Assembly: GCF_028401425.1 (NCBI RefSeq)
Contig: NZ_JAQOMS010000002.1
Location: 2,108,001 to 2,172,000, forward strand
Direction: 5' to 3'
From: Psychrosphaera algicola
GTDB taxonomy: Bacteria; Pseudomonadota; Gammaproteobacteria; Enterobacterales; Alteromonadaceae
Length of the DNA stretch: 64,000 nucleotides
The position numbers were made by a program, and so were the translations under genes. Below the pieces are notes generated by a model, which was given only the letters and a program-made list of their open reading frames with translations, was not told the DNA's origin and did no database searches. Every line of letters starts with the position of its first letter. The first letter of the stretch is position 1. Positions 1 to 10,401 of the stretch are shown one piece after another.

Positions 1-80
1 TAGAAGTGTAAATAAGATTTAGTTAACTATATTTAGGGGGTTGTAAGGTATCGCGAATGAGAAAGAAGGGTGGAGGAAGT

Positions 81-119
81 TAAAAATAAATTATCGCGGC
101 CCAAGATTCGGTCCGCGAC
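81..119 (-). terminator. Probable terminator of the HU gene
   Basis: An imperfect hairpin has arms near 94-102 and 110-118 with one mismatch. It sits just past the HU stop codon and is followed on the minus strand by a T-rich tract. This is seen in the sequence; function is inferred. Confidence 0.5.
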
Positions 120-139
120 AATTACCAATAAACGCTAAA

Positions 140-415
140 TTATGCGTTTACAGCGTCTTTGATCGCTTTACCGGCTTTGAAAGCAGGAACTTTAGCAGCA
201 GCGATTTGAATAGTTTCGCCAGTTTGAGGGTTACGACCGCTACGAGCTGCACGCTCATTTACTTTAAAAGTACCGAAACCAACTAGAGATACATCACCGC
301 CGTCAGCAAGTTCACCAGTTACTGTAGAAATAAAGCTATTTAGCGCACGTTCCGCATCAGCTTTAGTCATATCTGCACTTTGTGCCATTTTTTCGATCAA
401 TTCACTTTTGTTCAT
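140..415 (-). CDS. hupB: DNA-binding protein HU-beta
   Basis: This 91-residue protein is a nucleoid-associated histone-like protein that binds and bends DNA as a dimer. The length matches HU exactly. VGFGTF is at residues 45-50 and the arm motif GRNPQTGE at 60-67, followed by IAAAKVPAF, which resembles E. coli HupB more than HupA. The frame is intact. It is a single-gene unit: about 250 bases separate it from the next gene, which is on the same strand, and a hairpin follows its stop. IHF subunits are the main alternative, but the arm sequence and lack of IHF-specific residues favour HU. Confidence 0.95.
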   Translation of the reverse strand: MNKSELIEKMAQSADMTKADAERALNSFISTVTGELADGGDVSLVGFGTFKVNERAARSGRNPQTGETIQIAAAKVPAFKAGKAIKDAVNA

Positions 416-664
416 TATTTTATCCTATTGTTAAGACTTTCAGTATCCTAGGGACTTAAAAAATAAAATTCAACACTTTCATTCCCTAATTAACGAAAAT
501 GTCACAGCATCGCTAAATAAACAACAAAAACTTGTTATAAAACGACCAATTCACCATTATTTGGGGCCTGCCGAGGAAAATTAACCTACTTTTAAAAGTT
601 TTGCTAGTAGCAAAGTCAAAAGTCTTGAAAATTGTCACAAACCTATCCCAGTCAACAACGAATG

Positions 665-3439
665 TTAAATATTGTATTGAGTCATTAAACTTTGCAACCT
701 TTGTTTTTCTTTATTCGAACTCAATTCGTATCTTTTAATTTGACGATTCGCCAACGTCTTTTTGTCATTTAGCAACAAAATTTCGATGTAATTAACAAAA
801 ATAGTTTCGTCTATGTTGTTCTTCATCGCTTCCATTGCATTGGCAAGTAACTCCTCCGCTCGGTCGAACTCTTTTTCTTAACAGCGACCGACGCCAAAGT
901 GTCCATTACACTGGCATTAGTAGGTTGGATCTCTAACGCTTTAGTTGCGTATTCTTCTGCGAGCTTCAAGTCACCTTGCTGCAGTACCAAGTAGGCTAGG
1001 TTATTTAAGGCAACAAAGTTGCTGTCGTTTAATGCTACCGCCTTTTTATAGGTAGGAATCGCGCTCGATTGCGAAACAGATAATTGTAAACCTGCCAGTA
1101 TCATTAAATTAATCTGATCCTTAGGTACCGCTTCAACATGAGCCGTTAAAAAATCGATTGCAGCAGACTTGTCGGCGGTATTCATAATCGCTTTCATCAT
1201 TAGCGTTGCGTTTTCGGAGGTTGGTCGTGCTTTGTACGCAATTTCTAAGTTCGTTTTGGCATCTTTATACTTTTTGTCCACAAACTGTAGCTGGCCTAAT
1301 AACCCTTTGGTATAAGGTCTTTGAAGTTCGCTTTTAGGTAATAAGTCATAAGCAGCTGCGGCTTCGTCATAATCTTCGTTTGTTATTAACAACTGAATAT
1401 GAAAAAGGTCAATTTTGATGTCTTCACCACCCAGCTCATTTTTAAAACGAGTTGTTAATTCAAGTGCTTTTTTGTGATCACCTCGCATTTGAAGAACTCG
1501 TGCCATTCCAAAGATCGCAACTGAATTATTTGGTTCCTTTTCAAACCACTTACGATATATTTCCACGGCCTTTTCAAAGTTATCATTTTTCACATAAGCG
1601 TTAGCAAGCGACTGCCAATAATCCGCTGGGGTATCCGTTTTTATCGACTCAAATAATGCGATAGCTTTGTCATTTTCGCCTTCAAGCAAATACATTTTGC
1701 CCAACACATTGATGATTTGAGGCGCATTATTATTTTTAATCCGTAAACTCTCTAAATGCGAAATCATTTTAATTGGCTGTTTAAGAACTTTAGCTAACAC
1801 ATAGCGTTTTAAAACAGCAGGGATAAAGTTAGGAAATTTAGCAATCATCTTGTCAACTTCAACCAACACAGCAAACTGCTCATCCTAGCTCGTTGTAGGC
1901 ATGAGATTAATGACAGCCAATTGTGGTGACGGTTCCGTTGGTCTTATTTTTTGAGCTTGAAGATAACTTGCGGTAGCTTGTTCTTTCTCATTTTTACTTA
2001 CTGCAATCGCCGCCATTAACATATGTCCATCAAACTTCATGGCGTCTTGCTGCAACCATTCCTGTGCAATTTTGCTTGCTTCCTCAAATTTCCCAGACCG
2101 TAAATAACTATTTGATAATACCTGTTGAACAATGACTTTTTGATTCTCATCATTCGTTAAATTAGGCAGTGAATTTTCTAAATCTAGAATCCCCGACACA
2201 TCATTTAGCGACAATTTCACCAGACCAAATTGAGTTAAGGTTTCCCTTCCAATTTATTCTCTTCGTTACGCATAATAAGCTGGCTAGCTTTCTTTTTTCA
2301 CCCGATTGACTCAAAGCTCCAGCAATTGACGACAATAAAATTGCATCACGTTCGTCCAATTCAACAAAGCGTTTAACCGTATCGTTGGCCTCAAGTGCAT
2401 AGCCTAATTCTAACTGTGACTTAGCTAATAACCTTAACGCTTGGTGATTTTCCGGTAAGGCACTTGCGATAAGATTTAAGTGTTGATAAACCTCTTCAAA
2501 CTTTCTAAGTTCAAATGCAGCTGCACCGGCAACAAGTCGTGTTGGTATGTCTTCAGGAGAAGACATAATGGATATGTTGGCAAAATGTAATGCTTGTTCA
2601 AAATCTTTTTGATGGAATCGAACAAGTGCTTTTATTTGGTTAAGGTAAGGCTGATTTGCATTGATAGTCAGTAATTCATCAACTACTTCTTCTGCTTTTT
2701 CATACTTTTTGTAATCAACATAAAGTTGCGCAAGTAAAAAGTGATATTCGTATTCAAGCGGAGCAACGTCACGATATTTAGCGAGGAACTCGATACCAGC
2801 TTCAGCATCACCTTGTTTTAACGATTCTAATGCGGTTAATAATAGGGCTTCTGGATGTTCTGGTGATTTGTCTAAGACGGCTTTTAATTGAATTAACGCA
2901 GCATCATCTTGTTTTTTTAACTTATATTCCAAATAAGAAGTCAGTGATTTATATTCAGAGTTCGTTTTAATCTGCTTGATTTCATTGATGATACTTTGGG
3001 CTTTTTCTTCTTGTTGCCCTTGGATATAAGCTTTTGCTTGATAGTATCTAATTTTAACTAAGTCACTTTTTTTAATGCCTTTAGATTTTAGGTCAAGCTT
3101 TAACAGTTGTGAGTCTGCCCCCATTTTACGGTAGGCCTCTGCAACCAATGGCACGACTTCATCTGCGGAATAACTTAATTCAAGAGCTCGTTCGAGTTCT
3201 TTCTGTGCAAAAGCCCAATCACCACGTTCGAGATACAGCTTACCCAATAAAAATCGCGCTTCTGCATTTTGCGGTTCAATTCGCAAAACGTTCTTTAGCT
3301 GAATCATAGCGGTTTCGGTACTACCCTCAGAAAGTGCAGTTTGCGCTTCCTGCATATATTCTGTCGCCGATTTTTCGCCACATCCTTGGATTGCTAATAC
3401 CGAACAAAAAACCATTGCAATTGTTCTTTTTCTAAACAT
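665..3439 (-). CDS. prsT: PEP-CTERM system TPR-repeat lipoprotein PrsT (frame broken)
   Basis: A long TPR protein (about 920 residues once reconstructed) with a lipoprotein signal: hydrophobic n-region then AIQGC, lipidated Cys at residue 20. The rest is tandem TPR units (for example AEARFLLGKLYLERGDWA near the N terminus). Size, lipobox and TPR density match the PrsT family linked to PEP-CTERM/exosortase and exopolysaccharide systems. As written the frame breaks four times: a lost A near 2300 and a lost T near 2243 (together restoring an ASQLIMRNEENKLEGKP stretch), an in-frame TAG at 1885-1887 where CAG inside CCAGG is expected, and a lost A near 878. The restored C terminus ends at 665. No exosortase gene is in this window. 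A PEP-CTERM substrate lies at 42.3-42.8 kb. Confidence 0.85.
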
Positions 3440-3650
3440 GTTATGACTTCCTTTAATTTAGACAAGTAACTAAAATATCAGGCATTGCCACAGCTTGGAA
3501 CTGTTTAGACGAAAAACTATTATCAATTGTTAAATAAACTTAATTATTTTGTTTTTAATCAAATTTAAATTTTACTTCTATACTTGATCCCAACACCTAT
3601 CGTTTACGTAATAAAAGAATGTTTTAGTTTTACGTATTCTGGAGATCAAC

Positions 3651-4256
3651 ATTAATATTCTACGCTGCGCCGTATTCCCACTTTCGGTTTATCTTTTACC
3701 CGGTGGCATTACTAAGTTGAAAATATTTGAACAACGTTACATACGCATGGTTAAAGAATCGATGCAAAGTGGATTTGTTCTCAGTCTGTATAAACCAGAT
3801 TTAGTCCACGAAAGCTCGCCATGGGGTGTACATGTCAGCATCGTTGACTTTGAGATGTTACCGGATGGCTTACTTGGCATTGTAATTAAAGCAAACAACT
3901 TAGTAGAACTGACCAACATGGAACTCGAACATGATGGTTTGCGGTGCGCAACAATCAGTGTTTTGGAGCATTGGCCCGAACGAGATGAGGATCAATATAG
4001 TCAACGACTCGCGGCGCAATTACAACAACTTATGACGCAAAATAAACAATATGGCTCGCTTTACCAAAATGCGTTATTTGACGCAGCGCCACAATGGCAC
4101 AATCCCGTTTGGGTGAATCAACGTTGGCTCGAAATTTTACCAATTTCTTATCAACACCGTGCCAAGTTTATTCAATCATCAACTTTTGACGTCGCTCAAA
4201 ACTTTATACAAACCATGGTCTTAGGGTTACAAAATTCGCCTACCATAAAAATATGA
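3651..4256 (+). CDS. Lon-protease substrate-binding-domain protein
   Basis: A small protein of the LON N-terminal (peptidase S16 substrate-binding) fold without ATPase or protease domains, about 200 residues. The hallmark VFPLS...LLPGG then KIFEQRYIRMV is present. The ORF from TTG 3717 lacks the VFPLS...LLPGG part, which lies in frame just upstream, so translation must start earlier. A GGAG at 3641-3644 is followed seven bases later by ATT at 3651, a rare start codon. No ATG or GTG is available in frame nearby. Role in the cell is unknown. It is immediately upstream of the ECF sigma promoter, and may be outside that regulon. Confidence 0.75.
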   Translation: MNILRCAVFPLSVYLLPGGITKLKIFEQRYIRMVKESMQSGFVLSLYKPDLVHESSPWGVHVSIVDFEMLPDGLLGIVIKANNLVELTNMELEHDGLRCATISVLEHWPERDEDQYSQRLAAQLQQLMTQNKQYGSLYQNALFDAAPQWHNPVWVNQRWLEILPISYQHRAKFIQSSTFDVAQNFIQTMVLGLQNSPTIKI

Positions 4257-4263
4257 GCTATTG

Positions 4264-4289
4264 TGATCCAAATCATTTTAACCGCCGTA
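4264..4289 (+). promoter_or_regulatory. ECF sigma (RpoE/ChrR-type) autoregulated promoter
   Basis: TGATCC at 4264-4269, a 16-base spacer, then CGTA at 4286-4289, about 35 bases before the sigma gene. This matches the TGATCC...CGTA type promoter known for ECF sigma factors paired with ChrR. Autoregulation is inferred from position. Confidence 0.7.
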
Positions 4290-4323
4290 CAACTGACTAA
4301 TCGAAAATCGTTGAGTAACTATT

Positions 4324-4950
4324 GTGAACACAATGAACCGACATCAAGAACAGTCAGCTTTAATCGGCCAGAACAGGGCGATTATGGATAAAGACGACAC
4401 ATCGCAATTACAAGGCTGGATGCTGGCAGTTGCCGACAAACGTTGTAAGCAAAGTTTTGCTAACCTATTTTATTGGTTCAGTGGCAAGGTGCAACGCATG
4501 GCCAGTCGCCAAGTGCATAATGACGCCTTAGCGGCGGAAATAATGCAAGAGGCTATGACTCAAATCTGGCGAAAAGCCCATTTGTATCATGCTGACAAAG
4601 GTGCAGTGACAACTTGGGTTTATACTATTGCGAGAAATTTGTGCTTTGACCACTTACGGAAAAAGCAAACTCAATGTGAACAAAATATCTCTGACGATTT
4701 ATGGCCTATTCACGAAGAGGTCGTGGTCGAAAGTGATGTATTTACTGATCATTTGTTCGATAAAAAACTCCTTCAGAAAGTAGAAAGTTTGCCTGAGAAA
4801 CAAAAGCAAATTGTACAAGGTGTCTTTTTTCAAGAGTTTTCACAAGAGCAACTTGCCCGGCATTTGGACATTCCGCTTGGCACAGTTAAATCGAGACTTC
4901 GACTCGCCCTTTCACGTTTAAAACAAGAGTTTGGAGAACAAAATGATTAA
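4324..4950 (+). CDS. rpoE: ECF sigma factor, RpoE/ChrR (ECF11) type
   Basis: About 208 residues, with sigma region 2 (EIMQEAMTQIWRKAHLY, then TTWVYTIARNLCFDHLR) and region 4 with an HTH (ARHLDIPLGTVKSRLR). It directs transcription of singlet-oxygen/photo-oxidative stress genes when released from its anti-sigma factor. The ORF opens at GTG 4324, with an in-frame ATG at 4333. The stop overlaps the start region of the ChrR-like gene, so the two are translationally coupled. Downstream neighbours (photolyase, DUF1722, SDR, amine oxidase-like, DUF1365, CFA-like) are the known regulon of this sigma class, which fixes the assignment better than the sigma sequence alone. Confidence 0.9.
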   Translation: MNTMNRHQEQSALIGQNRAIMDKDDTSQLQGWMLAVADKRCKQSFANLFYWFSGKVQRMASRQVHNDALAAEIMQEAMTQIWRKAHLYHADKGAVTTWVYTIARNLCFDHLRKKQTQCEQNISDDLWPIHEEVVVESDVFTDHLFDKKLLQKVESLPEKQKQIVQGVFFQEFSQEQLARHLDIPLGTVKSRLRLALSRLKQEFGEQND

Positions 4951-5632
4951 TCATCACCCTTCACTCGATATTTTACAGTCTTATGTCAAAGCGGAATTAC
5001 CCGCATCTATTACTGTTGCGGTTTCATTGCACGTTGATATGTGTGCCACTTGTAAAGCGATTGTAGACGCAAAAACAGCTGAGGTCGCAGATGTAGAATT
5101 AGCAACTCAAGACTATGTCACCGATGGTGAATTTGAAACCCAAATGCCATCTGGAACAGAACCTGAACTTGATTTAGAAAATATGCTCAATGCAATTACT
5201 CAGGATGACTCACTTGCACGTATGGAACCTACTGCTCAGAAATTTTTTGAAGCCGGTAATAAAACACTACCAATACCAAGAGCATTATCAAACATCAATT
5301 TTGGTGATTGGTTAAACCTTGGCAAGCTTAGTCGCAGCAGAATGGAGATACCAGACGGGAATCTACGCAGCAGCATGTTGTACATAGGAGCCGGTGGTGA
5401 AGTACCACACCATACCCATAATGGTTTTGAAATAACGTTAATTTTAGACGGCAGCTTTACCGACGAAATGGGAAGTTACGGCGTCGGAGATTTTATGTGG
5501 CTCAATGGCGAGCATAAGCATCAACCTGAAACAGTCGAAGGCTGTTTATGTTACACAGTTGTCAGTGATTCATTGCACTTTAGTCATGGCGTGAGCCGAC
5601 TGCTGAATCCCATTGGCAGATTAATCTATTAA
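4943..5632 (+). CDS. chrR: ChrR-type zinc anti-sigma factor with cupin domain
   Basis: About 229 residues from ATG 4943, which has a GGAG eight bases upstream; a TTG at 4931 is less likely. The N-terminal anti-sigma domain carries the zinc ligand pattern H-x3-C-x2-C (HVDMCATC near residues 28-35). The C-terminal half is a cupin with HHTHNGFE and DGSFTDEMGSYGVGDF-like segments. In the ChrR family the anti-sigma domain holds the sigma factor and the cupin is needed for the response to singlet oxygen. It overlaps the sigma gene by eight bases. Intact frame. Confidence 0.9.
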   Translation: MINHHPSLDILQSYVKAELPASITVAVSLHVDMCATCKAIVDAKTAEVADVELATQDYVTDGEFETQMPSGTEPELDLENMLNAITQDDSLARMEPTAQKFFEAGNKTLPIPRALSNINFGDWLNLGKLSRSRMEIPDGNLRSSMLYIGAGGEVPHHTHNGFEITLILDGSFTDEMGSYGVGDFMWLNGEHKHQPETVEGCLCYTVVSDSLHFSHGVSRLLNPIGRLIY

Positions 5633-5652
5633 GCTCAGTTAGGAGAGAATTG

Positions 5653-6598
5653 ATGTCGACAGACAAAATTAAAATTGGCATAAGCGCATGTTTAACTGGA
5701 CAGGAAGTTCGGTTCGACAAAAGCCATAAACGTTCTACATTTTGCATGGACGCACTATCTGAGTTTGTAGAATATCAGGCATTTTGCCCAGAAGTCGCCG
5801 TTGGATTACCGGTACCTCGCCCAACCATTAGGCAGATCCGCCACGAAGACATGATCAAAGTCAGTCGACCAGATGGCACTATGGATGTAACGGATGCGTT
5901 AACTGAGTATGGGAAAAAGTTGCTGAACAAACCGACCATCTTTCAGGCTTTATCTTTTGCGCCAAAAGCCCGAGTTGCGGTATGGAACGGGTAAAAGTTT
6001 ATTCAGCAGACGGTAAAGGTTCAGACTCATCTGGTATTGGTATGTTTGCAAAACAAATCATGCTCAATAATCCTAATTTACCGTGTGAAGAAAACGGTCG
6101 CCTTAATGACGCGGCATTACGTGAAAACTTTGTCATGCGCGTGTTTGTTTATCGTCAATGGCAGGAACTCAAGGCGGCAAAAGTAACTAAACATGCCCTA
6201 ACCGAATTTCATGCAAAGCATAAATATCTGCTCATGACTCATCACATAGCGACCTATAAAAAGTTAGGTAACAAATTGGGCACTAGCACCTTGCCGCTTG
6301 AAGAACTAGCAGAGCAGTACATCGCAGACTTAATGGCCGCATTAAGTAAAAATGCAACGCGTAAAGGACACTGTAATACATTGATGCACCTATTGGGTTA
6401 CTTCAAAAGTTCTTAACAGCGAGTCAAAAGCAAGAAATGCTAGAAAACATAGATGGTTACAGTAAAGGACTTGTTCCTTTGTTTGCGCCATTAACTTTGT
6501 TTAGCCACTATTTAAAAGAATACCCTAACGACTATCTATCGAAGCAAAGTTATTTTTCACCTTACCCTTTGCAATTACGTCTGCGATACGGGTACTAA
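5653..6598 (+). CDS. DUF523/DUF1722 (YbgA-like) protein, frame broken
   Basis: A fusion of DUF523 (ISACLTGQEVRFDKSHK near the start, then FAPKSPSCGMERV after repair) and DUF1722 (HKYLLMTHHIATYKKLG). It is typical of ECF/ChrR regulons, where it sits next to photolyase. The biochemical role is not established. The ATG at 5653 follows AGGAGAG. The frame breaks near 5965 (a lost A in cgccaaaagcc) and near 6408 (a lost A in ttcaaaagttc); restoring both gives a single protein of about 315 residues ending LRLRYGY with the stop at 6596-6598. Both breaks look like homopolymer undercalls, not decay. Confidence 0.85.
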
Positions 6599-6604
6599 AC
6601 ACCG

Positions 6605-7979
6605 ATGAATAATCATTCAATTATTTGGTTCCGCAATGACTTACGTGTAGATGATAATCCCGCCCTCCAAAACGCATTAAGCGCCAATACTAAATTGGCG
6701 CTGTTTTTTAATTGCGAACCACAGTGGCGAAAACACCAGATGGCGGAAGTTAAAATTAACTTTATTCATCGCCACGTTCAGTTATTAAAATCACAGTTAG
6801 CGCAGTTAGGTATCGAACTCCTTGTTATCGATACCACCGATTTTAACGAACAACACACTAGCCTTGCGAAATTGTGTGAACAACACGATATCACCACGGT
6901 ATACGCGAACTCTGAGTTAGAACTCAATGAGCAAATTCGCGACAACAAGATCATCAAAAGTGGCATTAACTTACACCTTACTGAAGCCGATACGATAGTT
7001 CCCAAAGGGACCATCAAAAATAAACAAGGTGAGATGTATCGAGTTTTTCAGCTTACCGACGCATTTGGTTAGAGCAAGTTCAAATGACTGGGTTTTCTCA
7101 CTTTCCCTTGAGAATCATCTCACTCAAGTTAACGACGCTTCCGACCAAAATCAGCTCTCAAGCAAATGGCCACTTGCAAACGAAGTTGAACAAACGGTTT
7201 TACCCACGTTCTTTCAAACTAAATTAGCAAATTATAAGGTGGACAGAGACATCCCTGGTGTAAAAGGGACATCTGGACTATCGCCTTATTTAGCCATCGG
7301 TGCGATAAGTGCCCGTAGCGTTTTAAAACGATTAATGTATAAACACCCAGACATTTTGTACTCGCCCGACAGTGCCGAATTTAGTTGGTTAAATGAGTTG
7401 ATTTGGCGAGATTTTTATCGCCATCTACTGTTCCATTTTCCAGACTTAATCAAGGGCCGGAGTTTTAATGCCAAATACGATCAGCTTCAGTGGCCACCTA
7501 CCGAAACCTATTTCCAATTATGGCGAGATGCTAAAACAGGCTTCCCTATAATCGACGCTGCGATGCGACAACTGCAACAAACCGGTTGGATGCACAATCG
7601 TCTAAGAATGATTGTAGCGAGTTTTCTTACCAAAAACTTACTCGTAAATTGGAGATTAGGTGAAGCTTATTTTATGCAGCAATTAATCGATGGCGACTTT
7701 GCGGCAAATAACGGTGGTTGGCAATGGTCTGCCGGCACTGGTTGTGACGCTCAACCGTATTTTCGAGTTTTTAATCCGCAGTCTCAAAGTAAAAAGTTTG
7801 ATCCGTCTGGCAAGTTCATACGTACATATCTACCAGAGTTAAGAGATGTGCCAGACAAATACATCCATGCCCCTTTTGAATATCTTATCCAACAGGGTCA
7901 AGCGGATAAATACTGGCCTGAAATTGTCGACTTAAAATCGAGTCGCGTAAACGCAATAGAATTTTATGGTATGAAATAA
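6605..7979 (+). CDS. phrB: Deoxyribodipyrimidine photolyase, frame broken
   Basis: A light-driven cyclobutane pyrimidine dimer repair enzyme. The N-terminal photolyase domain has WFRNDLRVDDNPAL. The FAD-binding C-terminal half has SWLNELIWRDFYRH, GFPIIDAAMRQL, the WMHNRLRM motif and NNGGWQWSAGTG with the conserved Trp region. The frame is lost at about 7045 (one T short before CAGCTTACCG) and again near 7085, so two pieces appear. Together they span the normal photolyase length of about 460 residues. It overlaps the next gene by one base (TAATG), consistent with an operon under the ECF sigma factor. Confidence 0.92.
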
Positions 7980-8425
7980 TGTCTAAGCAGCCAGATAAAC
8001 CGCTATGGTTAAGCCAATTCATCGAAGTTTATTCACAACTTTCGGTTGAAAACGTCCATCATATAATTGATGTCTACCACGAAGATATTAAATTTAGTGA
8101 CCCTGCACATCAACTTTCGGGTATGTCGCAACTGCTTAAATATTTTGATCAACTTTATAGCAATGTTACGGAATGCACTTTCGTTATAGACGAAGTATTT
8201 TTTCAAGATAAAAACGCCGCTGTATATTGGACAATGACCTATCGTCACAGACGTCTTAACAGCCACAAGCCAATAACCGTAACTGGTCACAGTAAACTTG
8301 TTGGCGAAAAAGACAGAGTCACTCACCACAAAGACTATCTCGATTTAGGCCAAATGGTGTATGAACATGTGCCTTTAATTGGCCTCGTCATAAAAAACTC
8401 AAAAATAAGTTATCGTCATGAGTGA
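7979..8425 (+). CDS. Nuclear transport factor 2/SnoaL-like protein
   Basis: 148 residues, intact. Pattern of the NTF2-like alpha+beta barrel: an N-terminal helix, then VYHEDIKFSDPAHQLSGMSQL and a C-terminal sheet with VTGHSKLVGEKDRVTHHKDYLD. Members in ECF/ChrR operons are of unknown function; a small-molecule binding or isomerase-like role is possible. Start overlaps the photolyase stop by one base, and its stop overlaps the SDR start by eight. Confidence 0.75.
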   Translation: MSKQPDKPLWLSQFIEVYSQLSVENVHHIIDVYHEDIKFSDPAHQLSGMSQLLKYFDQLYSNVTECTFVIDEVFFQDKNAAVYWTMTYRHRRLNSHKPITVTGHSKLVGEKDRVTHHKDYLDLGQMVYEHVPLIGLVIKNSKISYRHE

Positions 8426-9144
8426 GGCTAAAATTGCTCTGGTAACCGGAGCTACTTCTGGCATAGGTGCAGAAATTGCCAAAAACCTCGCAAACTCTTA
8501 TCAAGTGTATGGTTGCGGCCGGAATGTAGATAGACTAAATACTCTGACTAAATCGAGTAAAAATATCTACCCGCTGCAGTTTGACGTCACCAACAAGCCA
8601 GAGATCGAAGAGGCCTCTAAAGCAATTTTTGATTTAGATTTAATTGTCCTAAACGCAGGCGACTGCGAATACATCGACGACACCATCAATTTTGATGACA
8701 AATTGTTTGAACGGATCATTAAAACCAATTTAATTTCCATTGGATATTGCCTCAATCTTTGGCTCCCAAGATTGAAACCTTAGCGGTCACATCGTTTTTA
8801 TCGGCTCGAGTGTCACCTATTTTCCCTTCGCCAAAGCAGAAGCCTACGGCGCTTCAAAGGCGGGTATCAATTATTTAGCCAATTCAATGAGACAATCTCT
8901 AGCGCCAAAAGGTTATACCGTTACATTGGTCGAACCCGGTTTTGTCAAAACCCCTTTGACCGATAAAAACACTTTTGACATGCCATTTTTAATGACCGCC
9001 AAGGAAGCCAGTGACGCCATTGTTAAAGGAATTTCGAAAAAGAAAAATCGAATACGCTTTCCACTTATGCTTATTTTGACCCTCAAATTTCTTTCCCTTT
9101 TGCCTGTTAAGTGGCAGACATTGTTAACTGTAAAGGACGTTTAA
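8418..9144 (+). CDS. Short-chain dehydrogenase/reductase, frame broken
   Basis: Rossmann SDR with TGATSGIGAEIAKNL at the nucleotide-binding loop, the LNAG motif (VLNAGDCEY) and catalytic YGASKAG (Tyr-x3-Lys) in the second piece. The frame breaks at 8780-8783, where CCTTAGCGG is read; LKPGGHIVFIGS is restored if this was CCTGGCGG, so the lesion sits on a CCWGG site. The rest ends at 9144, one base before the next ATG. In this operon type the SDR accompanies the FAD oxidoreductase, DUF1365 and a cyclopropane synthase-like methyltransferase, suggesting fatty-acid or lipid modification (inference). Confidence 0.85.
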
Positions 9145-10401
9145 ATGAAAAACATCGCAGTAATCGGTACTGGCGTATCTGGCTTAGTTAGTGCTCACCT
9201 TTTATCTAAACGTCACAATGTCAATGTCTTCGAAAAAAATGACTACATTGGCGGGCATACTGCTACCGTTGAAGTGAATTTAGACGGCAAATCCTATGAT
9301 ATTGACACTGGGTTTATCGTATTTAATGACCGTACTTACCCAAACTTTCAAAAACTACTTGGTCAAATAAGCATAGACGAACAAGAAACTGAGATGAGTT
9401 TTAGTGTATTAAATACACTTACAGGTTTGGAATATAATGGGCACAATTTAAATTCCCTATTTGCCCAGCGCAAAAATATTTTTAGCCTGACCTTTTGGCG
9501 TTTGCTACGTTCGATTGTACGTTTTAACAAAACATGCAAATCCTTATATACGGAAGGGGCAATTGACCCAAACCTAACACTTGGACAGTTTTTAAAAGAT
9601 CAGAAGTTTAATGATTTTTTTGCTCAACATTACATTTTGCCAATGGGCGCAGCGATTTGGTCCACCAGCCTAACTCAAATGCGGGACTTCCCGTTGCAGT
9701 TTTTCATTCAGTTTTTCTACAATCACGGCTTACTTAATATTAGTGATCGGCCCCAGTGGTATGTCATTCCGGGTGGCTCAAAAAATTATATTCCTAATTT
9801 AATAAAACCCTTTGCCGACAACATCATTTTAAACTCAGATATCGCCAAAGTTATTCAAGATGAGACAGGCCCGATCATCGAGTTTTCAAACGGTGACCAA
9901 CAACAATTTGATGAAGTCATTTTAGCCTGTCACTCAGATCAAGCACTTGCCCTATTAGATAATCCAACCGCCCAGCAACAAGATATACTGGGTGATATCG
10001 AATATTCACAAAATGAAGTCATATTACATACCGATACCAATTTATTACCCAAACACAAACTCGCTTGGGCCAGCTGGAATTATCAACTCGACGACAATCG
10101 AGATCAACCCGCTGCGGTGACCTACAATATGAATATTTTAATGGGATTGAAAAACACACCACACACGTTTTGTGTCACCTTAAATCAATCTCAAAACATT
10201 CAACCTGACAAAGTATTAAAGAAATTTATTTACCATCACCCCATCTTTAACAACAAAAGTTTTAAAGCACAAAAACGCCGAGAAGAAATATGTGGAACCA
10301 ATAACATTCACTTTGCGGGTGCTTATTGGTACAACGGATTTCATGAAGACGGCGTTAAAAGTGCACTTGATGTAACCGCAAGGTTTGGTCTCTACCTATG
10401 A
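9145..10401 (+). CDS. FAD-dependent amine oxidase-like protein
   Basis: 418 residues, intact. N-terminal dinucleotide-binding motif IGTGVSGLVSAHLLSKR followed by GGHTA. The C-terminal NAD-binding/FAD region includes NNIHFAGAYWYNGFHEDGV, typical of flavin amine oxidase-like proteins in COG2907. These lie beside DUF1365 and a CFA-type methyltransferase in many proteobacteria, probably modifying membrane fatty acids during photo-oxidative stress (inference from conserved context). It overlaps DUF1365 by four bases. Confidence 0.9.
   Translation: MKNIAVIGTGVSGLVSAHLLSKRHNVNVFEKNDYIGGHTATVEVNLDGKSYDIDTGFIVFNDRTYPNFQKLLGQISIDEQETEMSFSVLNTLTGLEYNGHNLNSLFAQRKNIFSLTFWRLLRSIVRFNKTCKSLYTEGAIDPNLTLGQFLKDQKFNDFFAQHYILPMGAAIWSTSLTQMRDFPLQFFIQFFYNHGLLNISDRPQWYVIPGGSKNYIPNLIKPFADNIILNSDIAKVIQDETGPIIEFSNGDQQQFDEVILACHSDQALALLDNPTAQQQDILGDIEYSQNEVILHTDTNLLPKHKLAWASWNYQLDDNRDQPAAVTYNMNILMGLKNTPHTFCVTLNQSQNIQPDKVLKKFIYHHPIFNNKSFKAQKRREEICGTNNIHFAGAYWYNGFHEDGVKSALDVTARFGLYL

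Noticed and set aside
665..3439. Exosortase gene cluster beside PrsT
   Set aside because: Flanking genes are HU and a LON-domain protein; no exosortase or polysaccharide synthesis gene is within the window.
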